Notes: generated by a model not told the origin, from the sequence alone. A stretch of 64,000 nucleotides of DNA from Clostridia bacterium (GCA_017543905.1 JAFYFC010000044.1:24021-88020); one strand, 5' to 3'. Shown: positions 7,759 to 15,840, numbered from the stretch's first letter. Numbers and translations are program-made.

Positions 7759-8577
7759 ATGATACGCTCTAACCCGCATACGCATACCGATTACGTGGAC
7801 GGCAAAAGCAGCGCGCGCGAGCAGGTGCTTAAGGCGCTCAGTCTGGGCTTTACGTCGCTGGGCTTTACGGAGCACGCGTGTCAGGACGATTTCGATCCCG
7901 CCTACGGGCTTAAAAGCATACACCGGCAGGCGTATATGGACGAGCTCGCCGCGCTGAAGGCCGAATTCGCGCCCCAAATCAAGATATATATCGGCTTCGA
8001 GGTGGATCGCCTGTCCTCCGAAACAGGCGAGGGCGCGGATTACCTGCTCGCCGCGAACCACTACATCGGCACGGTGGGCGGCGAGTTCGCGGAGATAGAC
8101 ACCGAGGGCATCGGCCCCTACGCCGAGCGCGCGTGCGGCGGCGACTGGGCAAGCGTGATACGCACGTATTTCAGCGATTACGCGGGCTTCGTCGAAAAAT
8201 CGAAACCGGACATAATCGCGCACTTCGACCTGATAGTCAAGCACAACCGCACGGGGCACTGGTTCGACGAAGGCGCGGACACGTTCCTGCGTCCGGGCTA
8301 CGAGGCGCTTGAGCGCATGATAAAGGCGTGCGACGTGCTGGAGGTGAACACGGGCGGCATGGTGCGCTCAAATCAGCCCTGTCCATATCCCGTCATGCCG
8401 TTTATGAAATACTGGCGCGAGCTGGGTGGCAAAGTCATCCCCTCCTCGGACTGCCATCTTTCAAAATACCTCGACGCGAAATTCGACGCCGCGGAGGACT
8501 GGATGCGCGAAGCGGGCTACAAGGAGTATCTCACGCTGAGCGCGGGAGACGGACTTTTCGAAACGCACAAACTGTAA
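7759..8577 (+). CDS. PHP-domain phosphatase, histidinol-phosphatase-like
   Basis: A 272-residue polymerase-and-histidinol-phosphatase (PHP) domain. Metal-binding motifs are visible in order: HTHTDYVDGKSS (from residue 7), LGFTEHAC, the GFEVD segment, ANHYIG, IIAHFDLIVKH and SSDCH. This pattern is that of HisJ/HisK histidinol-phosphate phosphatases, which make histidinol in histidine synthesis. No other his genes are nearby, so it could act on another phosphoester. The start follows a GGAGGCAGC site, and its stop abuts the ATG of the next gene. Confidence 0.85.
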   Translation: MIRSNPHTHTDYVDGKSSAREQVLKALSLGFTSLGFTEHACQDDFDPAYGLKSIHRQAYMDELAALKAEFAPQIKIYIGFEVDRLSSETGEGADYLLAANHYIGTVGGEFAEIDTEGIGPYAERACGGDWASVIRTYFSDYAGFVEKSKPDIIAHFDLIVKHNRTGHWFDEGADTFLRPGYEALERMIKACDVLEVNTGGMVRSNQPCPYPVMPFMKYWRELGGKVIPSSDCHLSKYLDAKFDAAEDWMREAGYKEYLTLSAGDGLFETHKL

Positions 8578-9699
8578 ATGGAATTCCCCCGTCTTGCACA
8601 ATTCATATACTCTCTTTGCGGGAGTCTGCTGCCCGGCGGCGACGTGCGCGTATACCGCGGCGGAGAGCCGCTGCTTAAGTATTTCTGCGGCTGCTCCGAC
8701 GAGGAAAACGACGTGCCCGTAAACGGAAAAGAGCTGTATCTGGGCTACTCGGTCACAAAGCTCATGACCGTCGTCTGCGCGCTCAGGGCGTGCGAGGACG
8801 GATTATTAAATTTAAACGCCCCGCTTTCCGAATACATGCCGGAATTTGCGCATATGCGCGTAAAGGACGCGCGCGGAAACGCGGAGCTTCCTCTTAAGAC
8901 GCCCATACTCGTACGCCACCTGCTTACAATGAGCGCGGGCTTCGGCGCGGACATGGCCTTCGCGCAGGGCAGGGACACGCTTTCCGCCGTGCGCGCGCTG
9001 GCGAAGCAGCCGCTTTTGTGCGAGCCGGGCACGCACTGGATATACGGCGTGTGCCACGACGTGCTGGGCGCAGTGCTCGAATGCGTATACGGCATACGGC
9101 TAAGAGAGATTTTCGCCAAACTGCTGTACGCGCCGCTGGGGCTTTCAAATACCCGCTTTTTGTCCGAAATACGCGACATATCCGAAATAGCGCCGCTGTA
9201 CAAAGCAAAAAACGGGACCTACGAGCGCGTAGCGCTGGATTACACCTACGCTCCCTCGCCCGCCTACGACAGCGGCGGCGCCGGCATCGTGACCTGCGCG
9301 GAGGACTACAGCCGCTTTCTGGACGCGCTCGCGTCGGGAAAATTGCTTCGTCCCGAGACGCTGCGCATCCTGCGCGCGGACTGCCTGAGCCCCGATATGC
9401 GCCGCGATTTCAACTGGCCGCAGTGCCGGGGCTATTCCTTCGGGCTGGGCCTGAGAGTGCCGCCAAAGCCCGCCGATAACGAAACGCACGCACGCGCACG
9501 CGCGGCGGGCGGAGATCTGCTGCCGGACGGCGCGGCGGTGCGCGACTGCGGCTGGGGCGGCGCGGCGGGCGCGTATACGCTGATCGATTTCGAAACCCGC
9601 ACGAGCCTGTGCTTTTTTGCCCACGTGCTCGGCGCGGACGAAACGCTTCTGCACCTCGGCATCCGGGACGCGTTTTACGCGGACATGCGTTCGAAATAA
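8578..9699 (+). CDS. Serine hydrolase of the class C beta-lactamase/esterase family
   Basis: A 373-residue protein with no obvious signal peptide. The nucleophile motif S-V-T-K is at residues 58-61 in LGYSVTKLMTV. The following NAPLSEYMPEF and VRHLLTMSAG segments are typical of the family (esterases, D-aminopeptidases, low-molecular-weight PBPs). The second motif is Y-G-V in HWIYGVCHDVLG rather than YAN. A glycine-rich WGGAAG near the C-terminus may replace the KTG motif. The ATG directly follows the TAA of the PHP gene, so translation is probably coupled. Substrate unknown. Confidence 0.83.
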   Translation: MEFPRLAQFIYSLCGSLLPGGDVRVYRGGEPLLKYFCGCSDEENDVPVNGKELYLGYSVTKLMTVVCALRACEDGLLNLNAPLSEYMPEFAHMRVKDARGNAELPLKTPILVRHLLTMSAGFGADMAFAQGRDTLSAVRALAKQPLLCEPGTHWIYGVCHDVLGAVLECVYGIRLREIFAKLLYAPLGLSNTRFLSEIRDISEIAPLYKAKNGTYERVALDYTYAPSPAYDSGGAGIVTCAEDYSRFLDALASGKLLRPETLRILRADCLSPDMRRDFNWPQCRGYSFGLGLRVPPKPADNETHARARAAGGDLLPDGAAVRDCGWGGAAGAYTLIDFETRTSLCFFAHVLGADETLLHLGIRDAFYADMRSK

Positions 9700-9803
9700 A
9701 CGGAAATTCGTTTCTATCAGCATGGTTTCCGCCGCTTTTGCAGCGCGCGAAAGCTTGCGGACAGCCGCTTTCTTCGTTTTTTAGCCGGAAGGCGATCCGT
9801 ATC

Positions 9804-9832
9804 TTGCGCATTTTTGTGATTTTTGTTATAAT
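9804..9832 (+). promoter_or_regulatory. Sigma-A-type promoter of the FN3/DUF6273 gene
   Basis: TTGCGC at 9804-9809 and a perfect TATAAT at 9827-9832, spacer 17. It lies 30 bases before the start codon. Confidence 0.75.
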
Positions 9833-9861
9833 GCGCCTATAAACACGCGGAGGTATTAAGT

Positions 9862-11502
9862 ATGAAACGCATAATATCCTCACTGCTGGTATTGGTTTTT
9901 GCCCTGTGCGCCTTCACGCATGCCGAGGTGATGAGCTCGGCGCAGAAGGAAAGGCTGTACGTGAACACGGTATCGGAGCTCGAAACGTATCTTGAAACCG
10001 GGTATGACGACGTCATGCGTATAAACGCGATAAAAAAGCAGTTCGGCGAGCTGGGCGGCTACGCGAAAAGCCGCGAATTCGCCAGCTACGCGGCGGTGCT
10101 TGCGTACATAGCAGGAAACGATTTCGGGTATCGCTCACGGATAGAGCTGGAGCTGCTGGTCGGCGACGCCGATTTCGAACGCTACATAGAAAAGAATTTT
10201 GAGGACAGCCCTATCTGCTCAGCCGCCAGATTGGCTTTATACTACGAAGGGCGCAGCGCCGAAAACGAGGGCGATACCGCCGCCGCAGCCGAAAAATACA
10301 GGGAGGCGGGCTCGTTTTTCGACGCGCGGGTGCGTCTGCTTTCGCTGACGCTTGAAAGCGACAAATCCGCCTACGACGCTGCCATGGCGGCGCTTAATGC
10401 GGGCGATTTCGCGGGCGCGTATTTCGGCTTTATGAGCAGCCACAACTATAACGACGACGCGGAAGCGTATATGAAAACGATCACCGACTATATCGGCTAC
10501 ACGCCGGAAAACGAAAAGGACAACCCCGGCAGCGTAAAAAACCTGAAGGTAAACTCCGTTGATACCGACTCCGTCACTCTTAGCTGGGACAAGGCCGCGC
10601 ACGCGACGAGCTATACCGTGGAATACAGAAAGCCCGGCAACGCCACGTGGACGAACGCGGGCAGCACGGCGAACACTTCGTATACCGTCAGCGGACTCGA
10701 TACGAACAAGGCGTACGACTTCCGCGTGACGGCGTACGCGAACAGATTTGAAACGCAGGGCGCGCAGCTTTCCTCCGTGCTCACCGCCGCGCCTACTCCC
10801 ACGCCTACGCCTAAACCTACCCCGACGCCCACTCCGAAGCCCACACCCACGCCTACACCCGCTCCCAAGGTAAAAGTAGGGGACATTGTCACCTTCGGCT
10901 CCTACGAGCAGGACAATAATACCTCTAACGGCAAGGAGCCCATCGAATGGGAAGTACTTGATATCGAAAGCGACGGTACCTGCCTGCTTATAAGCAGATA
11001 CGCGCTGGATTGCAGAACGTACAATAAAGAGGAAAAAGACGTAACGTGGGAGAGCTGCACGCTCAGAAGCTGGCTCAAAAACACATTTTATAATAACGCC
11101 TTCAACACGACCGAGCGCGGCAAGATAGTTGTCACTAAGAACAAAAACGCCAATAACCCCGTATACGGCACGCAGGGCGGGAACGACACGAGCGATTACG
11201 TGTTCCTACTCAGCCTTGATGAGATAGAAAAGTATTACAACATAAATAAAAAAAACACCTGGGATAAGTCTTATTGGAGAGGTGAAGACCGGCTTATAAA
11301 GCAGCCCACTGCGTACGCAAAAGCGCAGGGCGCATGGTATCACAGCAGTAACGGTGCGTGTTGGTGGTGGCTTCGCTCCCCCGGCTCCGCCTCCGTGTTC
11401 GCCGCCATTGTCGACCGCTATGGCTCTGTCTACGTTAGTGGCCGCGATGTCGACTCCACTGACTTCAGCGTCGTCCCCGCCGTGCGTGCCCGGCTTTTCT
11501 AA
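9862..11502 (+). CDS. Secreted FN3 and DUF6273 protein with a variable-looking C-terminal tip
   Basis: A 546-residue secreted protein. Signal peptide: residues 1-21 (LLVLVFALCAFTHA). Residues about 22-215 are alpha-helical and TPR-like. Residues about 221-306 are one fibronectin type III domain (VTLSWDKAAHATSYTVEYR). Residues 311-335 are a Pro-Thr linker that would span the cell wall. Residues about 337-546 form a DUF6273 domain (C-type-lectin-like) with TFGSYEQ at its start and the hallmark CWWWLRSPGS at residues 500-509. The last 37 codons are almost all NNC or NNT, unlike the GCG/CGC-rich style of the rest, which resembles the variable region of diversity-generating retroelement targets. 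It has its own promoter and ends tail-to-tail with ogt, overlapping 4 bases. Confidence 0.85.
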   Translation: MKRIISSLLVLVFALCAFTHAEVMSSAQKERLYVNTVSELETYLETGYDDVMRINAIKKQFGELGGYAKSREFASYAAVLAYIAGNDFGYRSRIELELLVGDADFERYIEKNFEDSPICSAARLALYYEGRSAENEGDTAAAAEKYREAGSFFDARVRLLSLTLESDKSAYDAAMAALNAGDFAGAYFGFMSSHNYNDDAEAYMKTITDYIGYTPENEKDNPGSVKNLKVNSVDTDSVTLSWDKAAHATSYTVEYRKPGNATWTNAGSTANTSYTVSGLDTNKAYDFRVTAYANRFETQGAQLSSVLTAAPTPTPTPKPTPTPTPKPTPTPTPAPKVKVGDIVTFGSYEQDNNTSNGKEPIEWEVLDIESDGTCLLISRYALDCRTYNKEEKDVTWESCTLRSWLKNTFYNNAFNTTERGKIVVTKNKNANNPVYGTQGGNDTSDYVFLLSLDEIEKYYNINKKNTWDKSYWRGEDRLIKQPTAYAKAQGAWYHSSNGACWWWLRSPGSASVFAAIVDRYGSVYVSGRDVDSTDFSVVPAVRARLF

Positions 11503-12029
11503 TCTAAATCCAATAATCCCGTAGAGAAGCTGTCCTTCCACGCGCCCTCGAGCCGGAGCAGCTTCTCTTTTCTGTCCAGTCCGCCCGCGTAGCCGCCAAG
11601 GCTGCCGTGCGCGCCTGTCACGCGGTGACAGGGCACGATCAGCGAGATCGGGTTTCTGCCCACCGCGCCGCCGACCGCCTGCGCGGACATGCGCGCTATG
11701 CCGCGCAGGCGCGCAATTTTTCGCGCAATATCCGCGTAGGTCGTAACGCTGCCGTAGGGTACGGCGAGCAGCAGACGCCAGACCTCGTTTTGAAACAGCG
11801 TGCCGCACAAACGTATATTCGGCGTGAACTCCGGCTCCCGTCCTGCAAAATATATGTCCAGCCAGCGCGCGGTCTGCTTAAGCACAGGCTCAGCGCCTGT
11901 TCCCCTCTGCGCGCCTGACGCGTTTGGCGCGTTTTTCTGCCCCTCGAACCACAGCCCCGTCAGCGCGTCTCCCTCAGAGGAAAGCAGTATGCCGCCCAGC
12001 GGCGACGGATACAGGTACGTACGCCTCAT
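11499..12029 (-). CDS. ogt: Methylated-DNA--protein-cysteine methyltransferase
   Basis: A 176-residue O6-alkylguanine repair protein that takes the alkyl group onto its own cysteine. The active site is IVPCHRVTGAHGSLGGYAGG with Cys134. The preceding VWRLLLAVPYGSVTTYADIA and AVGGAVGRNP helices are the DNA-binding motif of the family. The ATG at 12029 is preferred over one 24 bases upstream because AAAGGAG sits just before it. It ends convergently with the DUF6273 gene. Confidence 0.93.
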   Translation of the reverse strand: MRRTYLYPSPLGGILLSSEGDALTGLWFEGQKNAPNASGAQRGTGAEPVLKQTARWLDIYFAGREPEFTPNIRLCGTLFQNEVWRLLLAVPYGSVTTYADIARKIARLRGIARMSAQAVGGAVGRNPISLIVPCHRVTGAHGSLGGYAGGLDRKEKLLRLEGAWKDSFSTGLLDLD

Positions 12030-12401
12030 GCGCGCTCCTTTCTGACTGCGCAAGGAGGCAGACGGCTTTGCCTAAGCGCCGTGCCGCCTGAATGCCCTGT
12101 CAGAGGTTTATATCGATAAACGCCCCGGCCCTGACGGACCGGAGCGTGCGCCGTTCGAACCGAGCTCCCCGGCGCGGGAGTTTTTTCATCTGAACAGCTC
12201 TTAATGCTTTTTGGCCTTTTAACCTGTACGTTAAACATATTTTCATGGCCCATAACCAAAAAGAATAACAGATAAAGCAGGCTGTGAAGCCGATAAATCA
12301 TAAGAATTCAAAGCTGTTCCGACGACGGAAAGCGGACTGCCGCGCAGTCCGCGTCCGGAAGCCTGACGCGTTCCGGACGATCGTCACGTTATGCGCCCGC
12401 G
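12030..12401. other. Gene-free stretch with several hairpins
   Basis: No gene recognised. On the plus strand a long imperfect hairpin lies at about 12055-12092 (GGC..ACGGC against GCCGT..GCC), a second at about 12119-12146 (ACGCCCCGG against CCGGAGCGT), and a terminator at 12165-12186. Together they could be one structured RNA of about 130 nt. Further right, 12340-12386 holds two inverted repeats (GGACTGC/GCAGTCC and CCGGAA/TTCCGG) just past the end of the minus-strand gene, which may end that transcript. Confidence 0.35.
12165..12186 (+). terminator. Intrinsic terminator on the plus strand with no plus-strand gene before it
   Basis: CTCCC, loop CGGCGC, GGGAG, then TTTTTT. No coding gene reads into it from the left within 650 bases, which suggests a short untranslated transcript upstream, or that it ends read-through from the DUF6273 gene. 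Confidence 0.6.
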
Positions 12402-12923
12402 CTAATCCTCCAGCTCGACCTCGAACGTATTGGTCATATTCGCCTTGTCGAGCGCAAGCTGCACGCGCGAAAGCTCGTTTGACGCCGCCGCGTACGCCGC
12501 GCGCGCTGCGTCTATGTCGTAGTTGGCGATTTTGTATTCGATGAAGTTTGACTGATTGTAGGAGCTGGCGTCGCTTCTCTCCTTGGGCAGGCACGCCTGC
12601 ATTCCCCTCAGTTTTTCGCATCTTTGCGCCAGCTGCGGCAGATACACCAGCACCTCGTCTATCGTCATGCCCGTGCCGGGCACCTCGGTGGTCAGATTGA
12701 ACACGGAGATCGCGTGCTTGAGCGCGCGTATCTTTTTTTCCAGCGCGCCTATCTCCGCCTGTACGGCGGCGAAATCGTAAGGCGGACGTATGGACTCCAT
12801 GTCCTCCTCCAGCGCGGCGACGAAGCGGCTGGATTTGGCCTCCAGCGCCAAAAGATCCGTGCGCTTCTGATTGAGCCCGCGCAGGACCTTCGCCGCCTGA
12901 GACGAAGTATATTTGTATTTCAT
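12402..12923 (-). CDS. Coiled-coil protein resembling the DIP1984/septicolysin type
   Basis: A 173-residue, mostly helical, cytoplasmic protein with heptad-rich helices at about residues 1-75 and 138-168. Features seen: ALKHAISVFNLTTEVPGTGM, then a TIDEVLVYLPQL helix, then QSNFIEYKIANYDIDAARAA, and a final LALDKANMTNTFEVELED. This order resembles DIP1984-type proteins, whose function is unknown. The match is by pattern only. It follows the ATPase-like gene by 72 bases on the same strand and could be in the STAS operon. Confidence 0.55.
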   Translation of the reverse strand: MKYKYTSSQAAKVLRGLNQKRTDLLALEAKSSRFVAALEEDMESIRPPYDFAAVQAEIGALEKKIRALKHAISVFNLTTEVPGTGMTIDEVLVYLPQLAQRCEKLRGMQACLPKERSDASSYNQSNFIEYKIANYDIDAARAAYAAASNELSRVQLALDKANMTNTFEVELED

Positions 12924-12995
12924 AAAATGATCCTCCCGGTTTTGCCCGCGCCGCGCGTATACCGCGCCGGGCGGAAGCGTTTTATATTACGCGCT

Positions 12996-13583
12996 TCAGG
13001 CTAATTTTTTGTATATCGTCATTTCCGCTTCGCGGCCGCGTATGCTTACCTTTACGTCGTCCGCGATATTCGCCACCACGGATTTTTCCAGCTCGTCCCA
13101 GTCCTGCTTGCTGCCGGTCTGATTCTGCTCACTGTACTGGCGCAGCTGCTCGCGGTAGTCCTCCATCGACCACACGTAGCTGCCGTACATCTGGGGCGAA
13201 CCGCCGCCCGCGAAGCCGACCGTGAACATCGGCACTCCGTAATACGGCTCGAAGAAGGAGCGTATTTTGCCCATAAAGCCGCGGGAAGCCTCGTTTTTTC
13301 CGCTGGTAGAGGCGGAAAGCAGCTGCTCGCGCCGTTTGTCGTCGATCAGGCTGTTCACGCGCAGATGCAATTCGTACGTTCCGTTTTGATCCTCTACCCA
13401 GAATTCGCCGTTCACGTCGCCGGTGATCGCGCGCATCATCGCCATCATTTCCTCCGCCAGAAGCCTGAGCGACAGTGCGTTTTTCCGCTCGAGACCCTTG
13501 TACGCGCTGAGCTTGTCGATCTGGGAAAGCGCAGCTTCCATGTTGTTCCCTTCGCTGGAAATCAAAATCACGTCTGTTTTCAC
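12996..13583 (-). CDS. Putative RsbW/SpoIIAB-like ATP-binding regulatory protein
   Basis: A 195-residue protein with ALSLRLLAEEMMAMMRAITGD (residues about 36-55), which resembles the N-box helix of GHKL anti-sigma kinases; a glycine-rich stretch VGFAGGGSP follows. The G-boxes are not canonical, and an insert of about 60 residues separates the two halves, so ATP binding is uncertain. The strongest support is context: its start lies 13 bases after a STAS antagonist gene on the same strand, the usual arrangement of an anti-sigma kinase and its partner. No sigma factor gene is nearby. Confidence 0.5.
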   Translation of the reverse strand: MKTDVILISSEGNNMEAALSQIDKLSAYKGLERKNALSLRLLAEEMMAMMRAITGDVNGEFWVEDQNGTYELHLRVNSLIDDKRREQLLSASTSGKNEASRGFMGKIRSFFEPYYGVPMFTVGFAGGGSPQMYGSYVWSMEDYREQLRQYSEQNQTGSKQDWDELEKSVVANIADDVKVSIRGREAEMTIYKKLA

Positions 13584-13596
13584 GCGCAGCTCCTCC

Positions 13597-13893
13597 TTAT
13601 TCGATGGTCAGTATGTCCGCAAAGCCGGTCACTTCGAACACTTCCTGCACGATATCGTTCACGTGCACGATCCTGAGCCCGCCCTTCGCGCTCAGCTGCT
13701 TGTGCGCGGAAAGCAGCACACGCAGCCCTGCGGAAGAGATGTAGTCCAGCTTTGCGAAATCCAGCACCAGACTGTCCGCGCCGGGCAAGGCCTTGCTTAT
13801 CTCCGCCTCCAGCTCTGGCGCAGTCATCGTGTCCAGCCGTCCCTCCAGCGAAAGCTCCAGTCCGTTTTGCGTTTGTGCTTTGGTTATGGTCAT
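13597..13893 (-). CDS. STAS-domain anti-sigma factor antagonist
   Basis: A 98-residue single STAS domain. It begins with LELSLEGRLDTMTAPELEAE, the usual beta-hairpin and helix, and has LDYISSAGLRVLLSA at residues 49-63, where Ser53/Ser54 is the site phosphorylated in SpoIIAA/RsbV proteins. Such proteins bind an anti-sigma kinase when unphosphorylated and free the sigma factor. The partner is probably the ATP-binding protein encoded immediately downstream. A strong AAGGAGG site precedes the ATG. Confidence 0.92.
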   Translation of the reverse strand: MTITKAQTQNGLELSLEGRLDTMTAPELEAEISKALPGADSLVLDFAKLDYISSAGLRVLLSAHKQLSAKGGLRIVHVNDIVQEVFEVTGFADILTIE

Positions 13894-13935
13894 TGTCCTT
13901 CCTCCTTACGCTCCCGTTTGTGTGCATACACACTT

Positions 13936-13964
13936 AGTATACCACAAACCCCACGCGAATACAA
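13936..13964 (-). promoter_or_regulatory. Promoter of the STAS operon
   Basis: Reading leftward: TTGTAT (13964-13959), 17-base spacer, TATACT (13941-13936). A small GTGTGTATGCACAC palindrome follows in the leader at about 13921-13934. Confidence 0.65.
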
Positions 13965-14028
13965 CGGCAAATTTGACGTATGCGCGGCGTGTCTCCGATT
14001 TCGCGTAATACTTGCGGGACAATATTAA

Positions 14029-14082
14029 TTTATCGTTTTTCGATAAATATATATTGACATACAGGTTTTCCTGTTGTATAAT
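14029..14082 (+). promoter_or_regulatory. Consensus promoter with palindromes, for the DUF2975-HTH operon
   Basis: TTGACA at 14054-14059 and TATAAT at 14077-14082, spacer 17. An inverted repeat TTTATCG/CGATAAA (14029-14047) lies just upstream of the -35, and ACAGG-TTTT-CCTGT sits inside the spacer. Both are candidate operators for the HTH protein encoded in the operon. Confidence 0.8.
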
Positions 14083-14115
14083 CCGGGCAAATGAAGGTTT
14101 ACGGGAGGCGTTTGT

Positions 14116-14595
14116 ATGAATCAGAAAAAGCTTTCTGTATGGCTGAAGGCCATAATCACGGGCGTCGGCGTGTGCGGACTTATCGTATGCTTCGTGATCC
14201 TGCCGTCGCTGGGAGAGTCCTTTCGCGACAAGTATCCGGAATTTGCAGGCTGGTACTGGCCGTGGCTGGGCTTCCTGTGGGCGTGCGCGCTGCCCTGCTT
14301 TGCCGCGCTCGTGCCGGGCTGGAGGCTCGCCGCGAATATCGGGAAGGACCGTTCCTTCTGCACGGAAAACGCGAATATGCTGCTTTTCGTCGCCCGCCTG
14401 GCCGCCGGAGACACGCTGTTCTTCTTCGCGGGAAACGTTGCGCTGGGGCTTTTGAGCATGAACCATGCCGGCATAATGCTGCTTTCGCTGCTGATCTGCT
14501 TCGCCGGCACCGCGCTCACGGTGGCGGCGGCCTGCCTGTCGCATTTAGTGCGCAAGGCGGCAGCGCTGCAGGACGAGAACGACCTTACGGTATAA
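14116..14595 (+). CDS. DUF2975 family membrane protein
   Basis: A 159-residue membrane protein with four likely membrane segments (about residues 10-32, 45-68, 85-110 and 115-142). The pattern, including DRSFCTENANMLLFVAR, matches DUF2975 (YoaS type). These are nearly always paired with a small YozG-type repressor, as here 12 bases downstream. Function unknown. The ATG at 14116 follows ACGGGAGGCG. Confidence 0.85.
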   Translation: MNQKKLSVWLKAIITGVGVCGLIVCFVILPSLGESFRDKYPEFAGWYWPWLGFLWACALPCFAALVPGWRLAANIGKDRSFCTENANMLLFVARLAAGDTLFFFAGNVALGLLSMNHAGIMLLSLLICFAGTALTVAAACLSHLVRKAAALQDENDLTV

Positions 14596-14607
14596 GGAGG
14601 AGGCGGC

Positions 14608-14820
14608 ATGGAAGGCGAAATTATTTTCAACATAGACGTAATGCTCGCCAAACGCAAGATGGGGCTTACGGAGCTTGCGCAGCGGGTAGGCATCACCCCT
14701 GCCAACATGTCCATCCTCAAAACCGGCAAGGCCCGCGCCGTGCGCATCAGTACGCTTGCGAAGCTCTGCGAGGCGCTGAACTGCCAGCCGGGCGATCTGC
14801 TGGAGTACCGGAAAGAGTAA
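14608..14820 (+). CDS. YozG-type small XRE helix-turn-helix regulator
   Basis: A 70-residue single-domain regulator. The helix-turn-helix is GLTELAQRVGITPANMSILK (residues 19-38), followed by KARAVRISTLAKLCEALNCQ and a GDLLEYR end typical of the HTH_26/YozG family. It is translated from an AAGGAGGAGG site 12 bases after the DUF2975 gene. Auto-regulation through the palindromes at 14029-14076 is inferred. Confidence 0.92.
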   Translation: MEGEIIFNIDVMLAKRKMGLTELAQRVGITPANMSILKTGKARAVRISTLAKLCEALNCQPGDLLEYRKE

Positions 14821-14841
14821 GGGCTTTGGAGGTGCGTACGT

Positions 14842-15429
14842 ATGCTTAAACGTATCATACCGCGCATACTTATCGTCATCGGACTTTTGCCCATCGTATT
14901 CGTTTTGCTGGTTTACTTCGCCTTTTTCGTGGTCGGGTGTGACGAAATGAACAGAGATCCGACTGTCGTGAATAAGTCCTCACTCCGCAGATACGCCGAA
15001 CGAGACCTCGGATTAAACATATCCGGCGGCGAGCTGACGTATTTCTACGATGATCACGGCGGCTTCTTAGGAGATGGCGAGACCTGCATTGTGGTACGCT
15101 TTCAGGATAAACGCATGGAACAGCACTTAGCTGCCCGCGGCGACTGGCAGGCGCTGCCGCTTGACAGCGACGCGGAATACCTGATCTACCGCGTCACTGA
15201 TTGGTTCAAGTTATTCGATCGTGCAAACGAGCGCGGAAACGCCGGAGAAAAGCCGGTCATTGAGCACGGCTGGTGGCTTCTGATAGACCGGCAGCCCGAC
15301 TCCTATAAGACCGAAAGACTTCGGGAAGACGAGCCGTACGGCATAAACAATCGCTGGTCCTATAACCTGACCGTGGGACTCTACGATTCCGATACGGATA
15401 CGCTGTATGTGCTGGCGCTGGATACGTGA
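14842..15429 (+). CDS. Uncharacterised membrane-anchored protein
   Basis: A 195-residue protein with one N-terminal hydrophobic segment (residues about 7-33, ending VGCDEMNRD; the Cys could even be a lipobox, but FVVGC is unusual). The rest is predicted extracytoplasmic, with strands around GETCIVVRFQDKRMEQHLA and a WWLLIDRQPD stretch. No family is recognised. It starts 22 bases after the HTH gene with a GGAGGTG site, so it may belong to the same transcript. Codon use is less GC-extreme than in the core genes. Confidence 0.6.
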   Translation: MLKRIIPRILIVIGLLPIVFVLLVYFAFFVVGCDEMNRDPTVVNKSSLRRYAERDLGLNISGGELTYFYDDHGGFLGDGETCIVVRFQDKRMEQHLAARGDWQALPLDSDAEYLIYRVTDWFKLFDRANERGNAGEKPVIEHGWWLLIDRQPDSYKTERLREDEPYGINNRWSYNLTVGLYDSDTDTLYVLALDT

Positions 15430-15503
15430 CGGTATCATTACCGGATTTTCTCCATCATTATAGCGGTAAATGAGTGAGATTTCAATAGCTGTGATGGAGA
15501 TTT

Positions 15504-15645
15504 TTATACAGATTTCCCGGACGAGGCGGCAGATAGTATTGCCCCGTCGATGCGCTTCTTGATTTCTTCCGGAGTTTCGTCAAACCCGTATTGGATCCAC
15601 TGATAAACGATGCCAAAGTATCCGTAGGTGAAGAACGACATCACG
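15504..15645 (-). pseudogene. C-terminal remnant of a TetR family regulator
   Basis: Reading leftward, the peptide SFFTYGYFGIVYQWIQYGFD then ETPEEIKKRI is the typical last helices of TetR ligand-binding domains in clostridia. Nothing to the right, where the DNA-binding part should lie, matches; instead a hydrolase fragment of the opposite strand begins. So this is a deletion remnant. Confidence 0.65.
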
Positions 15646-15649
15646 GCAG

Positions 15650-15840
15650 ACGTGTTCAAGGTCCGTGGCCGGATCACCGGAGCCGAGCACGGGGACATGC
15701 TGAAGCTTTCCGACGGCTATATGACTGCCTGGATGCTCTATCAGCTGCAGGGTAATGAAGAAGCCGGAACTGCTTTCCTGGGCGATAATGCAGAGATCCT
15801 GCACAACACCGGCTGGCAGGATGTAGAGAAAAGCCGTTGA
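15650..15840 (+). pseudogene. C-terminal remnant of an alpha/beta hydrolase
   Basis: Reading rightward, the peptide HGDMLKLSDGYMTAWMLYQL, then AFLGDNAEILHNTGWQDVEK, looks like the end of an alpha/beta hydrolase that carries the catalytic histidine (AEHGDM). No N-terminal part exists to its left, which is TetR-like sequence on the other strand. A terminator follows at 16001. Confidence 0.5.

Noticed and set aside
11362..11499. A complete diversity-generating retroelement
   Set aside because: No reverse transcriptase, accessory gene or template repeat was found in the 64 kb; only a target-like tip is present, so it is reported as a hypothesis only.
12119..12186. A GTTCGAACC stretch resembling a tRNA T-loop
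   Set aside because: No acceptor stem, anticodon arm or CCA end can be drawn around it; the flanking sequence folds as simple hairpins instead.
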